Positions 33,873 through 41,452 of a DNA stretch of 64,000 nt are shown piece after piece. Both the position numbers and the translations under genes were made by a program. The number at the start of each line of letters is the position of its first letter. Position 1 is the stretch's first letter. The DNA is from JBHJHP01 sp042219825 (GTDB lineage: Bacteria > Bacteroidota > Bacteroidia > Bacteroidales > UBA5342). The DNA lies in contig NZ_JBHJHQ010000002.1 of assembly GCF_042219825.1 (NCBI RefSeq), positions 1 through 64,000 on the forward strand, given 5' to 3'. The notes under the pieces were generated by a model. The model had not been told where the DNA came from, did not search any database, and saw only the letters and a list, made by a program, of their open reading frames with translations.

Positions 33873-34772
33873 ATGGGCCTTAGAAAAAGCTACCATATAT
33901 ATCTGTTAATTTTGCTAATCAGTTGTTTTATTTCCACTACAGCTTATTCACAATATTATGGATACAACAGAGGATACGATATCTCTAAAGGTTTATCTGT
34001 GTCTGTGATGTTTGGTCCAACAATTTTTGCAGGTGATCTTGGGATGGAACTTTTTCAGAGTGAAGCCAGTAAAGTTAATAAGCAAAATAACTATATGGGA
34101 ATATCATATGGTGTTCTTTTTGTAAAGGATATAGTAGAGGCTGCCAGCGTTCGTCTGCAGTTTAATCGTGGTACTCTGCAGGGTACGCGTTTAAACGAAG
34201 ATGGTAATCCATTGCTTGAATTTAATACCAACCTGAAGTATGAAATGAGCCTGGGTGCTCATGTGAATATAAATAATATCATTGGCGGCTATTATAATTA
34301 CAGAATTGTCAACTTTTATACCATCACCAGCCTGATGATTCTTTCTTACGATCATCAGGCCATGCTGGGATCTGCCCATCCTGCTTATGTTGTAGGTGGA
34401 GATAATACCGATAGAATACATTATCCGTATTTGAATGGTGTTCCGGAGACACAAACCATCTTTATGACTAAGTTGGGCGGAGGAGCCAGATTCAGAGTGG
34501 ATAATAACTGGAGTGTCAACCTTGAATTAACTGGAAATCTGCCATTATCCTCAAGTATGGAAGGTGCTGATTTACTGGATGGTTACCAGACTTATGCAGA
34601 TGGAACGCCTACAAATTATTCTGATTTTTATTATACGGTTCAGGTCGGTGTTCAGTATACGTTTAAGTCTAATGGTTTCAGGTCCTTACCAAAATACAAC
34701 CGGAAATCATACAAGTATAAGTATAAGCGGTTTAAATATAACCCGGGACGTAAACGTCTGTTGCGTCGCTAA
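33873..34772 (+). CDS. Outer-membrane beta-barrel protein with a basic C-terminal tail
   Basis: A 299-residue secreted protein with a signal peptide (YLLILLISCFISTTAYS). The body resembles small Bacteroidota outer-membrane barrels (LSVSVMFGPTIFAGDLG, KLGGGARFRVDNNWSVNLEL), with a strand ending in YTVQVGVQYTFKSNG. Unusually, the barrel is followed by about 25 residues of Lys, Arg and Tyr (for example KYKYKRFKY and GRKRLLRR), which would lie on the periplasmic side. It may bind peptidoglycan or an anionic partner, which is inference. I cannot name a family. It is a single-gene unit. Confidence 0.6.
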   Translation: MGLRKSYHIYLLILLISCFISTTAYSQYYGYNRGYDISKGLSVSVMFGPTIFAGDLGMELFQSEASKVNKQNNYMGISYGVLFVKDIVEAASVRLQFNRGTLQGTRLNEDGNPLLEFNTNLKYEMSLGAHVNINNIIGGYYNYRIVNFYTITSLMILSYDHQAMLGSAHPAYVVGGDNTDRIHYPYLNGVPETQTIFMTKLGGGARFRVDNNWSVNLELTGNLPLSSSMEGADLLDGYQTYADGTPTNYSDFYYTVQVGVQYTFKSNGFRSLPKYNRKSYKYKYKRFKYNPGRKRLLRR

Positions 34773-34788
34773 ATATTTCCCGTTAGGA

Positions 34789-34818
34789 TTTGTTACAATA
34801 AAATTATTGCTATCTTTG
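34789..34818 (+). promoter_or_regulatory. Promoter of rplS
   Basis: TTTG (34789-34792), an 18-base spacer and TATCTTTG (34811-34818) match the Bacteroidota consensus. The leader to the ATG is about 75 bases. Confidence 0.75.
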
Positions 34819-34859
34819 CAACCCGAATTTCGTGTAATCGCTGGCAGAATAAGAGTGGT

Positions 34860-34885
34860 CTGTTATGTTACGCGTTGATTAACAG
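34860..34885 (+). promoter_or_regulatory. Leader hairpin before rplS
   Basis: CTGTTA (34860-34865) pairs with TAACAG (34880-34885), 14 bases before the start codon. It could be part of a ribosomal-protein leader. The stem is short and the evidence weak. Confidence 0.3.
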
Positions 34886-34899
34886 TTAAATAAATAATC

Positions 34900-35250
34900 A
34901 TGGATTTGATTAAAGCAGTAGAACAGGAATTTAGCGCAGAAGTAAAAGAGTTTCCTAAATTTAAAGCAGGGGATACCGTTTCTGTAGATTACAAAATTAT
35001 TGAGGGTAACAAAGAACGTGTACAGCAGTTTCGTGGTGTGGTTATTAAAATTAAAGGTGAAGGATCAAAAAAATCCTTTACTGTAAGAAAAATGTCTGAT
35101 AACATTGGAGTGGAGAGGATTTTTCCATTCGATTCACCATTTATTGAAAATATAACTGTGAATAAAGTTGGTAAGGTACGTCGGGCTAAATTATTTTATT
35201 TGCGCGGTCTTACTGGTAAAAAAGCAAGAATCAAGGAGAAACGATTTTAA
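34900..35250 (+). CDS. rplS: 50S ribosomal protein L19
   Basis: A large-subunit protein at the 30S interface. It is 116 residues with the family segments FKAGDTVSVDYKI, RVQQFRGVVIKIKG, SFTVRKMSDNIGVERIFPF, and VRRAKLFYLRGLTGKKARIKE. It is monocistronic here, with its own promoter, a short leader and a strong terminator, unlike the rpsP-trmD-rplS order of enterobacteria. Confidence 0.98.
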   Translation: MDLIKAVEQEFSAEVKEFPKFKAGDTVSVDYKIIEGNKERVQQFRGVVIKIKGEGSKKSFTVRKMSDNIGVERIFPFDSPFIENITVNKVGKVRRAKLFYLRGLTGKKARIKEKRF

Positions 35251-35269
35251 TAAATTTTTTTAGAGGAAG

Positions 35270-35295
35270 AGCCGTCCGTTTGGACGGCTTTTTTT
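35270..35295 (+). terminator. Terminator of rplS
   Basis: AGCCGTCC (35270-35277) and GGACGGCT (35282-35289) form a perfect stem with a GTTT loop and a run of T. It lies only 24 bases before the next gene's ATG. Confidence 0.92.
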
Positions 35296-35318
35296 ATTTT
35301 TATGCAAATCAAAATCTC

Positions 35319-36110
35319 ATGGCCGAATACATTTTAAAGAAACTGGATGCTCAGATGGGCAATCCTGTAAGCTATTCCATTGGGGCTGCTGCAACACTTG
35401 TGCGTTTGAATGATCTTATTGGATCAGAAGTTGAAATAGTGTATAAGAATAAAATAGTTTGCAGTTGGTGTGGTAAGCAAACCAATAAATCGTTTGGGCA
35501 GGGTTACTGTTATAACTGCTTTGTTTCGTGTCCCGAAACAGAGGAATGTATTTTAAGACCGGAGCTTTGTAAAATTCAATGGGGTGAGGCTAGAGATCTG
35601 CAATGGGCTGCAGACCATCATTTGCAACCACATTATGTTTATTTGTCATTTACCAGTAATTTTAAAGTGGGGGTGACCCGAAAAACTCAGGTGCCGACAC
35701 GATGGATTGATCAGGGGGCATTGGCTGCAATGGCTGTCCTTGAGGTGCCCAACAGGCATATTGCAGGTGTTGTGGAGGATTACATGAAACAGTTTTTTTC
35801 CGACAGGACGAAATGGAATGAAATGTTGAGTATTATATATTCCGATATTTATTTTTCTGAAAGTTACACAATGTTTTTAGAACAATTACCGGAAGAATTT
35901 AACCAGTATATTATTAAGGATCCACAAATACAAGCCATTACGTATCCTTACCAGATTGTTCCTAATGGTTTGAGGAATATAAATCTTGAAAAGGAAAATA
36001 CTGTAAAAGGAACGCTTGCCGGCATTAAAGGTCAGTATGTTGTTTTTAAAGATGGGAAAGCAATAAATATCCGAAAATATACAGGATACCTGGTAGATCT
36101 GATTTTCTGA
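35319..36110 (+). CDS. DUF2797 protein (Cys-cluster plus GIY-YIG-like segment)
   Basis: A 263-residue cytosolic protein resembling DUF2797. It has a possible zinc site with CSWCGKQT and YCYNCF (two C-x2-C pairs, about 15 bases of residues apart), followed by further cysteines. Next comes HYVYLSFTSNFKVGVTRKTQ, which resembles the first strands of GIY-YIG/T5orf172-type nuclease domains (tyrosine, KVG, arginine). A nuclease activity is not shown. An in-frame codon at 35280 lies inside the rplS terminator, so I use the ATG at 35319. No promoter was recognised, so read-through from rplS is possible. Confidence 0.65.
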   Translation: MAEYILKKLDAQMGNPVSYSIGAAATLVRLNDLIGSEVEIVYKNKIVCSWCGKQTNKSFGQGYCYNCFVSCPETEECILRPELCKIQWGEARDLQWAADHHLQPHYVYLSFTSNFKVGVTRKTQVPTRWIDQGALAAMAVLEVPNRHIAGVVEDYMKQFFSDRTKWNEMLSIIYSDIYFSESYTMFLEQLPEEFNQYIIKDPQIQAITYPYQIVPNGLRNINLEKENTVKGTLAGIKGQYVVFKDGKAINIRKYTGYLVDLIF

Positions 36111-36121
36111 TGTAACAACGT

Positions 36122-36152
36122 TTTGCCGGTGGAGTATTAAGTAGTAAATTTG
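36122..36152 (+). promoter_or_regulatory. Promoter of glmM
   Basis: TTTG (36122-36125), a 19-base spacer, and TAAATTTG (36145-36152) match the Bacteroidota consensus, 18 bases before the ATG at 36171. Confidence 0.75.
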
Positions 36153-36170
36153 TGCCTTTAAAATTTGACT

Positions 36171-37556
36171 ATGACCCTTATAAAATCAATATCAGGCATT
36201 CGGGGTACTATTGGAGGTGCGCCGGGAGAAGGATTAACTCCATTGGATGTTGTGAAGTTTTCGGCTGCATATGCAAAATGGCTGGAGCAAAATACATCAG
36301 TTAAGAATAAAAAAGTTGTGATTGGCAGAGATGCCCGGGTTTCAGGTCCGATGGTGGTACAACTTATTGAAGGTACCCTTATTGGGATGGGAGTAAATGT
36401 TGTTAATATTGGTCTGGCTTCAACGCCGACTACTGAAATGGCAGTTATTAATGAAGCAGCTCAGGGAGGTATCATTGTAACAGCAAGTCATAATCCGTTT
36501 CAATGGAATGCACTGAAACTGTTAAATGACAAAGGTGAATTCCTCTCTGCAGGTGATGGTGAAAAAATACTGAAGATAGCTGATAGCAATAGTTTTCAAT
36601 TTGCTGATGTACATAATTTGGGAACTGTAAAGGTTAAGGAAAATTACGATGATCATCATATAGATAAGATACTGAAACTGGATCTGGTAGATGTAGATGC
36701 AATTAGCAAGGCCAGGTTTAAAGTTGCAATTGATTGTGTCAATTCTGTTGGAGGGATTATTTTACCTAAATTATTAATTGCTCTTGGTGTTGAAGAAGTT
36801 CTGGAGCTTAATGTAGAACCGGATGGGCATTTCCCTCATAATCCCGAACCGTTGCCGGAAAATCTTACTGACCTTTCTGCCTTAATTAAGGATCAGAAAG
36901 CTGATATTGGTTTTGTTGTTGATCCGGATGTGGACCGTTTGGCTTTAGTGTGTGAGGATGGCTCTATGTTTGGTGAAGAATATACCCTGGTTGCTGTCGC
37001 GGATTATATTTTAGGATCAATACCAGGCAATACCGTTTCTAACCTGAGCTCTACCAGAGCTTTAAGAGATGTTACTGCTCGTCATGGAGGGAAGTATGCT
37101 GCTTCAGCCGTTGGCGAAGTAAATGTTGTGGAAAAAATGAAAGAAACCGGAGCTGTTATCGGTGGAGAAGGTAATGGTGGTGTTATATATCCTGAATTGC
37201 ACTATGGTCGCGATGCATTAGTAGGCGTTGCATTGTTTCTGACTTATCTGGCAAAACAAAACAAGACACTTACGGAACTTAAGGCTACATTTCCATATTA
37301 TCATATTTCAAAGAATAAAATTGAGCTTCCTCAGAACGTAGATGTTGATGAGGTGCTGTTAAAACTGAAGGATAAATTTGCAACAGAAAAAGTTACGGAC
37401 ATTGACGGTGTTAAAATAGACTTTGAAAAGAAATGGGTTCATTTAAGGAAATCAAATACGGAACCAATTATCCGGATTTACAGCGAGGCCGAAACGGAAA
37501 AAGCCGCTAATGAGCTGGCTATGAAATTTATCGGTGAAATTAAGACGCTTTTGTAA
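36171..37556 (+). CDS. glmM: Phosphoglucosamine mutase
   Basis: This enzyme interconverts glucosamine-6-phosphate and glucosamine-1-phosphate to supply UDP-GlcNAc for wall and lipopolysaccharide. It belongs to the alpha-D-phosphohexomutase family. The phosphoserine loop is TASHNPFQWNALKL, the metal loop is DPDVDRLAL, and the sugar loop is GGEGNGGVIYP. The phosphate-binding loop near the end is RKSNTEPIIRIY. It is 461 residues. Phosphomannomutase activity is the alternative that motifs alone cannot exclude. The ATG at 36171 is chosen because the in-frame codon at 36165 is a TTG two codons earlier. Confidence 0.9.
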   Translation: MTLIKSISGIRGTIGGAPGEGLTPLDVVKFSAAYAKWLEQNTSVKNKKVVIGRDARVSGPMVVQLIEGTLIGMGVNVVNIGLASTPTTEMAVINEAAQGGIIVTASHNPFQWNALKLLNDKGEFLSAGDGEKILKIADSNSFQFADVHNLGTVKVKENYDDHHIDKILKLDLVDVDAISKARFKVAIDCVNSVGGIILPKLLIALGVEEVLELNVEPDGHFPHNPEPLPENLTDLSALIKDQKADIGFVVDPDVDRLALVCEDGSMFGEEYTLVAVADYILGSIPGNTVSNLSSTRALRDVTARHGGKYAASAVGEVNVVEKMKETGAVIGGEGNGGVIYPELHYGRDALVGVALFLTYLAKQNKTLTELKATFPYYHISKNKIELPQNVDVDEVLLKLKDKFATEKVTDIDGVKIDFEKKWVHLRKSNTEPIIRIYSEAETEKAANELAMKFIGEIKTLL

Positions 37557-37583
37557 ATAGTTTTATGAAAAGTGATTAAAAAC

Positions 37584-37614
37584 TTTGCATTTTAATTTTC
37601 ATTGTATAATTTTG
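37584..37614 (+). promoter_or_regulatory. Promoter of rpsU
   Basis: TTTG (37584-37587), a 19-base spacer, and TAATTTTG (37607-37614) match the Bacteroidota consensus, 39 bases before the ATG. Confidence 0.8.
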
Positions 37615-37653
37615 CATGCCAATTTAAATAAACGAAATTAAAAAGAATATAAT

Positions 37654-37845
37654 ATGATTATTGTTCCTGTAAAAGAGGGTGAGAACATCGAGAGAGCGTT
37701 AAAAAAATTTAAACGTAAATTCGAAAAGACAGGTGTTGTTCGTGAGTTGAGATCACGTCAGGCTTTTACCAAGCCATCTGTAGAGATGAGACAGCAAAAA
37801 CTCAAAGCTATTTACAAGCAGCAACTTCAGCAGGAAGAAGATTAA
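37654..37845 (+). CDS. rpsU: 30S ribosomal protein S21
   Basis: A small, late-binding protein of the small subunit near the anti-Shine-Dalgarno region. It is 63 residues, beginning IIVPVKEGENIERALKKFKRKFEKTGV and continuing in the basic RELRSRQAF helix. It is followed by xerC and hpf, with no terminator between them. This is a recurring order in Bacteroidota. Confidence 0.96.
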   Translation: MIIVPVKEGENIERALKKFKRKFEKTGVVRELRSRQAFTKPSVEMRQQKLKAIYKQQLQQEED

Positions 37846-37902
37846 AGTATTTTGGGCAGTCCCTATAATTTTCGTATATTCGTTTAGGAGATTTGCCCAT
37901 AT

Positions 37903-38778
37903 ATGTTGATTGATCAATTTCTAAAATATATACAGTATGAGAAGAATTATTCTACTCATACTGTTTTTGCTTATAAAAAGGATATAGAACAATTTTTTGA
38001 GTTTCTTGGGGGAGATGAACCAAAACCCGAAAATGTTGATAGTTCTGATATCCGTCTGTGGATTTCCCAACTTTATGATGACGGTATTTCGCCAAAATCG
38101 GTTAACCGAAAACTTTCCTCGTTAAAATCTTTTTTTAAATATCTGCACAAGCAGGATATTGTTAAGTCTGATCCGGCCCAATTGGTAGAAGGACCCAGGA
38201 TTCCCAAACGACTTCCAACTTTTATAAAAGAGAAAGAAATGGAACTTTTGCTCGGGGATGTAGATTTTGGAGACGATTTTTCTGCAGTAAGGGACAAAGC
38301 CGTTATAGAGATGTTTTACGGAACAGGGATTCGCTTAAGCGAATTGGTTTCACTCACACATAAGGGTGTCGATTTGCCATCAGGAGTAATTAAGGTTACA
38401 GGGAAAAGAAATAAGCAGCGCCTGATTCCGCTCAATAGAAAGTTGGAAGAAACACTTTTAACATATATTGATGAAAAAAGTAAAAATGGGTTCAACTTTG
38501 ACGGATCGTTTTTTGTTACAAATAAAGGAGAGGACGTATATGAAAAACTAATCTACAGAATAGTGAAAAAACACCTGGCTATGATCACCACGCAATCGAA
38601 GAAAAGTCCACATGTATTACGACATACATTTGCAACGATATTATTAAATAAAGGTGCTGATATTAACGCTGTAAAAGCACTTTTGGGTCACGCCAACCTG
38701 TCTGCAACGGAAGTATATACGCATAATACTTTCGAAGAATTAAAAAAAGTTTACAACAAAGCTCATCCCAGAGCTTAA
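37903..38778 (+). CDS. xerC: Tyrosine recombinase XerC/XerD
   Basis: A chromosome-dimer resolution recombinase. An N-terminal SAM-like DNA-binding half (FLKYIQYEKNYSTHTVFAYKKDIEQFF) is followed by the catalytic half. Visible catalytic residues are the arginine in GTGIRLSEL, the lysine in GKRNKQRLIP, HVLRHTFATILL, and LGHANLSATEVYTH with the nucleophile Tyr272. The length of 291 residues and the operon with ribosomal genes argue for a core Xer recombinase rather than a phage or element integrase. XerC versus XerD is not resolvable here. Confidence 0.93.
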   Translation: MLIDQFLKYIQYEKNYSTHTVFAYKKDIEQFFEFLGGDEPKPENVDSSDIRLWISQLYDDGISPKSVNRKLSSLKSFFKYLHKQDIVKSDPAQLVEGPRIPKRLPTFIKEKEMELLLGDVDFGDDFSAVRDKAVIEMFYGTGIRLSELVSLTHKGVDLPSGVIKVTGKRNKQRLIPLNRKLEETLLTYIDEKSKNGFNFDGSFFVTNKGEDVYEKLIYRIVKKHLAMITTQSKKSPHVLRHTFATILLNKGADINAVKALLGHANLSATEVYTHNTFEELKKVYNKAHPRA

Positions 38779-38795
38779 ATTATGGAGGTAAAATT

Positions 38796-39092
38796 ATGGA
38801 TATCCGTATTAATTCAGTTCGTTTCGACCACTCTGAACAACTTGAACAGTTTATTCAGAAGAAAGTAGGTAAATTAGATAAGTATTTTGAAGGTATAATA
38901 AACGTAGATGTGATCCTGCGTGTAGTTAAGCCTGAAAGTTCTATCAATAAAAAAGTAGAATTAAAGGTTAATGTGCCTAATAGTGAGTTATTTGCAGACA
39001 AGACAGCTGATTCTTTTGAAGAGGCTTTGGATTTAACAATTGATGCGGTAAAAAAACAATTGACAAAGCACAAAGAAAAATTAAAACGTTAG
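38796..39092 (+). CDS. hpf: Ribosome hibernation promoting factor, short form
   Basis: A 98-residue protein of the HPF/RaiA (sigma-54 modulation) family, which binds idle ribosomes. The landmark segments are RFDHSEQLEQFIQKKVGKLDKYF, VELKVNVPNSELFADKTADSFEEALD, and the basic C-terminus KKQLTKHKEKLKR. It lacks the dimerising C-terminal domain of long HPF. It is the third gene of the rpsU-xerC-hpf unit. Confidence 0.94.
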   Translation: MDIRINSVRFDHSEQLEQFIQKKVGKLDKYFEGIINVDVILRVVKPESSINKKVELKVNVPNSELFADKTADSFEEALDLTIDAVKKQLTKHKEKLKR

Positions 39093-39171
39093 TTTTTAAA
39101 GCGTTAATACCAGAGGCTTTTGGCAGTGCCTCAGAAAGTGAATTGCAGACAGAAAAAAAAGATGAAAAATT

Positions 39172-39201
39172 TTTGTAAGAAAAAATTATTCTCTACATTT
39201 G
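39172..39201 (+). promoter_or_regulatory. Promoter of the tRNA-tuf operon
   Basis: TTTG (39172-39175), an 18-base spacer, and TACATTTG (39194-39201) match the Bacteroidota consensus. The predicted start is within a few bases of the hairpin that begins at 39205. Confidence 0.75.
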
Positions 39202-39204
39202 CAC

Positions 39205-39239
39205 ACCGTTTCGTCAGGGTACTGTCGGAACGGTTTTTT
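39205..39239 (+). terminator. Terminator-like hairpin at the very start of the tRNA-tuf transcript
   Basis: A 13-bp stem (39205-39217 with 39222-39234) with one G·U and one U·U closes on GGTA and is followed by five to six T. It sits at the predicted 5' end, ahead of tRNA-Tyr, so it must be read through. It looks like an attenuator or a very short RNA. Confidence 0.6.
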
Positions 39240-39315
39240 AAAGTTCTTTTTTTTGGTGGAACAAGATTGAAGCAGATTAATCAGTGATGTTAATTTGAAC
39301 AATTTTTTAATATTT

Positions 39316-39397
39316 GGGAAGATACCGAAGCGGTCAAACGGGGCAGACTGTAAATCTGTTGGCTCAGCCTTCGTAGGTTCGAATCCTGCTCTTCCCA
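39316..39397 (+). tRNA. tRNA-Tyr (anticodon GTA)
   Basis: An 82-base class II tRNA. The acceptor stem GGGAAGA/TCTTCCC, an anticodon loop CTGTAAA with GTA at 39350-39352, a long variable arm, the T-loop GGTTCGAATCC, and discriminator A are all present. Confidence 0.95.
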
Positions 39398-39551
39398 CTT
39401 TAAAGAATTTACTTAACGAAGTAAGTTCTGCGCAAAAGGAAAACAATCTGAGTCAGATTAATTAAAAAGATTAATGACCGGCTTTTGCATTTAAAGACAA
39501 GGTTCTTTGAGACAATGATCTGATCGAGCAGTTTTAATGCTAAAAAAATTT

Positions 39552-39624
39552 GCGGGAGTAGCTCAGTTGATAGAGCATCAGCCTTCCAAGCTGAGGGTCG
39601 CGGGTTTGAGCCCCGTCTCCCGCT
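39552..39624 (+). tRNA. tRNA-Gly (anticodon TCC)
   Basis: A 73-base tRNA. The acceptor is GCGGGAG/CTCCCGC with discriminator T, and the anticodon loop CTTCCAA carries TCC at 39585-39587. The spacer before it (39398-39551) holds only small inverted repeats such as AATCTGAGTCAGATT. Confidence 0.95.
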
Positions 39625-39633
39625 CTGCTTTTT

Positions 39634-39707
39634 GCCGGATTAGCTCAGTTGGCCAGAGCACGTGATTTGTAATCTCGGGGTCCTCAGTTCGAATCTGAGA
39701 TCCGGCT
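39634..39707 (+). tRNA. tRNA-Thr (anticodon TGT)
   Basis: A 74-base tRNA. The acceptor is GCCGGAT/ATCCGGC with discriminator T, and the anticodon loop TTTGTAA carries TGT at 39668-39670. The anticodon stem CGTGA/TCTCG has a T·T mismatch at its third pair (39663 with 39675). Confidence 0.92.
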
Positions 39708-39789
39708 CTTTATCTTATTTAATGATCAGGTAAAGAAGACCTCAAATTATTACCTTGAGGTGTAGGGGGAACCCTAATCTACCGAGTTT

Positions 39790-39861
39790 GCCGACGTAGC
39801 TCAGGGGTAGAGCGCTTCCTTGGTAAGGAAGAGGTCACGGGTTCAATTCCCGTCGTTGGCT
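39790..39861 (+). tRNA. tRNA-Thr (anticodon GGT)
   Basis: A 72-base tRNA. The acceptor GCCGACG/CGTTGGC has one G·U pair. The anticodon arm CTTCC-TTGGTAA-GGAAG is fully paired, with GGT at 39822-39824. Confidence 0.95.
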
Positions 39862-39916
39862 CTAAACATGAGAATTTAACATTTAATTATTTATAAAACA
39901 TATAATCGTTTGAGTT

Positions 39917-41104
39917 ATGGCTAAAGAACATTTTGATCGGTCGAAACCTCATGTTAATATTGGTACTATCGGTCACGTTGACCATGGTAAGACTACTTTA
40001 ACTGCAGCTATTACAACTGTACTTGCCAAAAAAGGTCTTTCTGAAGTAAAAGCTTTTGATTCTATTGATAATGCACCTGAAGAAAAAGAAAGGGGTATTA
40101 CAATTAACACTGCACACGTAGAGTATCAAACTGAAAAACGTCACTATGCGCACGTTGACTGTCCGGGACACGCCGACTATGTTAAGAACATGGTAACTGG
40201 TGCTGCTCAGATGGATGGTGCAATTCTTGTTGTTGCCGGTACTGATGGTCCTATGCCTCAGACTCGTGAGCACATCCTGCTTGCTCGTCAGGTAAACGTA
40301 CCTCGTATCGTTGTATTCCTCAACAAAGTAGATATGGTTGACGATGCAGAGCTTTTGGAACTTGTTGAAATGGAAGTTCGTGAATTACTTGACTTTTATG
40401 AATTTGATGGTGACAACACACCTATTATTCAGGGGTCTGCTCTTGGTGCATTAAATGGCGAACCAGAGTGGGAAGAAAAAGTTATGGAATTAATGGATGC
40501 AGTAGATGAGTGGATTCCACTACCTCCACGTGATATTGACAAGCCATTCCTGATGCCAGTAGAGGATATCTTCTCAATTACTGGACGTGGAACTGTAGCA
40601 ACAGGTCGTATTGAATCCGGAATCATTAAAACTGGTGAAGAAATGCAGATCATCGGTCTTGGTGCTGAAGGTAAGAAAACTGTATGTACTGGTGTTGAGA
40701 TGTTCCGTAAAATTCTTGATGAAGGACAGGCTGGTGATAACGTAGGTCTTCTGCTTCGTGGTATTGATAAAAACGAAGTTAAAAGGGGTATGGTTATCGT
40801 AAAACCAGGTACAATTAAACCTCATATTAAAGTTAAAGCCGAGGTTTATATCCTGAAAAAAGAAGAAGGTGGACGTCACACTCCATTCCATAATAAGTAC
40901 CGTCCTCAGTTCTACATTCGTACACTGGATGTAACAGGTGAGATTACACTTCCTGAAGGAACTGAAATGGTAATGCCTGGTGACAACCTTACCATTACTG
41001 TTGATCTTATCTATCCGGTAGCTTGTAACGTAGGTTTACGTTTCGCTATCCGTGAAGGTGGTAGAACAGTTGGTGCGGGTCAGATCACTGAAATTCTTGA
41101 GTAA
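39917..41104 (+). CDS. tuf: Elongation factor Tu
   Basis: The GTPase that delivers aminoacyl-tRNA to the ribosome. It is 395 residues with intact G-motifs GHVDHGKTT, DCPGHADYV and NKVDMVDD. The beta-barrel domains follow (VEDIFSITGRGTVATGRIE, RPQFYIRTLDVTGEI, and the terminal REGGRTVGAGQITEILE). It is preceded by four tRNA genes and followed by tRNA-Trp and secE, close to the enterobacterial tufB arrangement. Codon use is strongly biased, as expected of a very highly expressed gene. Confidence 0.99.
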   Translation: MAKEHFDRSKPHVNIGTIGHVDHGKTTLTAAITTVLAKKGLSEVKAFDSIDNAPEEKERGITINTAHVEYQTEKRHYAHVDCPGHADYVKNMVTGAAQMDGAILVVAGTDGPMPQTREHILLARQVNVPRIVVFLNKVDMVDDAELLELVEMEVRELLDFYEFDGDNTPIIQGSALGALNGEPEWEEKVMELMDAVDEWIPLPPRDIDKPFLMPVEDIFSITGRGTVATGRIESGIIKTGEEMQIIGLGAEGKKTVCTGVEMFRKILDEGQAGDNVGLLLRGIDKNEVKRGMVIVKPGTIKPHIKVKAEVYILKKEEGGRHTPFHNKYRPQFYIRTLDVTGEITLPEGTEMVMPGDNLTITVDLIYPVACNVGLRFAIREGGRTVGAGQITEILE

Positions 41105-41129
41105 TTATTTAATTCTCAAAATATAAGAT

Positions 41130-41160
41130 AAGTCCCGGCCATTTCATGACTGGGACTTTT
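41130..41160 (+). terminator. Weak terminator-like hairpin between tuf and tRNA-Trp
   Basis: AAGTCCC (41130-41136) pairs with GGGACTT (41152-41158), with partial inner pairing, and TTTT follows. tRNA-Trp begins three bases later with no promoter between. It is therefore probably a partial terminator or processing site. Confidence 0.5.
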
Positions 41161-41162
41161 AC

Positions 41163-41235
41163 ACGGGTTTAGCTCAGTTGGTAGAGCACTGGTCTCCAAA
41201 ACCAGGTGTCGGGAGTTCGAGTCTCTCAACCCGTG
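41163..41235 (+). tRNA. tRNA-Trp (anticodon CCA)
   Basis: A 73-base tRNA. The acceptor is ACGGGTT/AACCCGT with discriminator G, and the anticodon arm CTGGT-CTCCAAA-ACCAG carries CCA at 41196-41198. secE starts 15 bases later. Confidence 0.95.
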
Positions 41236-41250
41236 CAATCAACATTTATT

Positions 41251-41442
41251 ATGAAATTAGTAGATAATATAAAAGCTTCGTATGACGAGCTTGTAAACAA
41301 AGTGACCTGGCCAACCTGGTCAGAACTCGTTAACAGTTCAATTGTTGTTTTAACTGCTTCCGTTTTAATTGCGCTGTTAATATTTATTATGGACTTAGGC
41401 TTCAAGAATTTGATGGACTTTATCTACAATTTAGTTTACTAA
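41251..41442 (+). CDS. secE: Preprotein translocase subunit SecE
   Basis: A small membrane subunit of the SecYEG channel, 63 residues in the short single-span form. The cytosolic amphipathic part (IKASYDELVNKVTWPTWSEL, with the conserved VTWPT) precedes one membrane span (SIVVLTASVLIALLIFIMD). An open frame runs upstream into tRNA-Trp. The ATG at 41251 is the first start after the tRNA. It is followed closely by nusG, as in most bacteria. Confidence 0.96.
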   Translation: MKLVDNIKASYDELVNKVTWPTWSELVNSSIVVLTASVLIALLIFIMDLGFKNLMDFIYNLVY

Positions 41443-41452
41443 TCAATTGGGC

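Noticed and set aside
39398..39551. Possible small RNA between tRNA-Tyr and tRNA-Gly
   Set aside because: Only short inverted repeats are seen, and the region is simply transcribed spacer between processed tRNAs.
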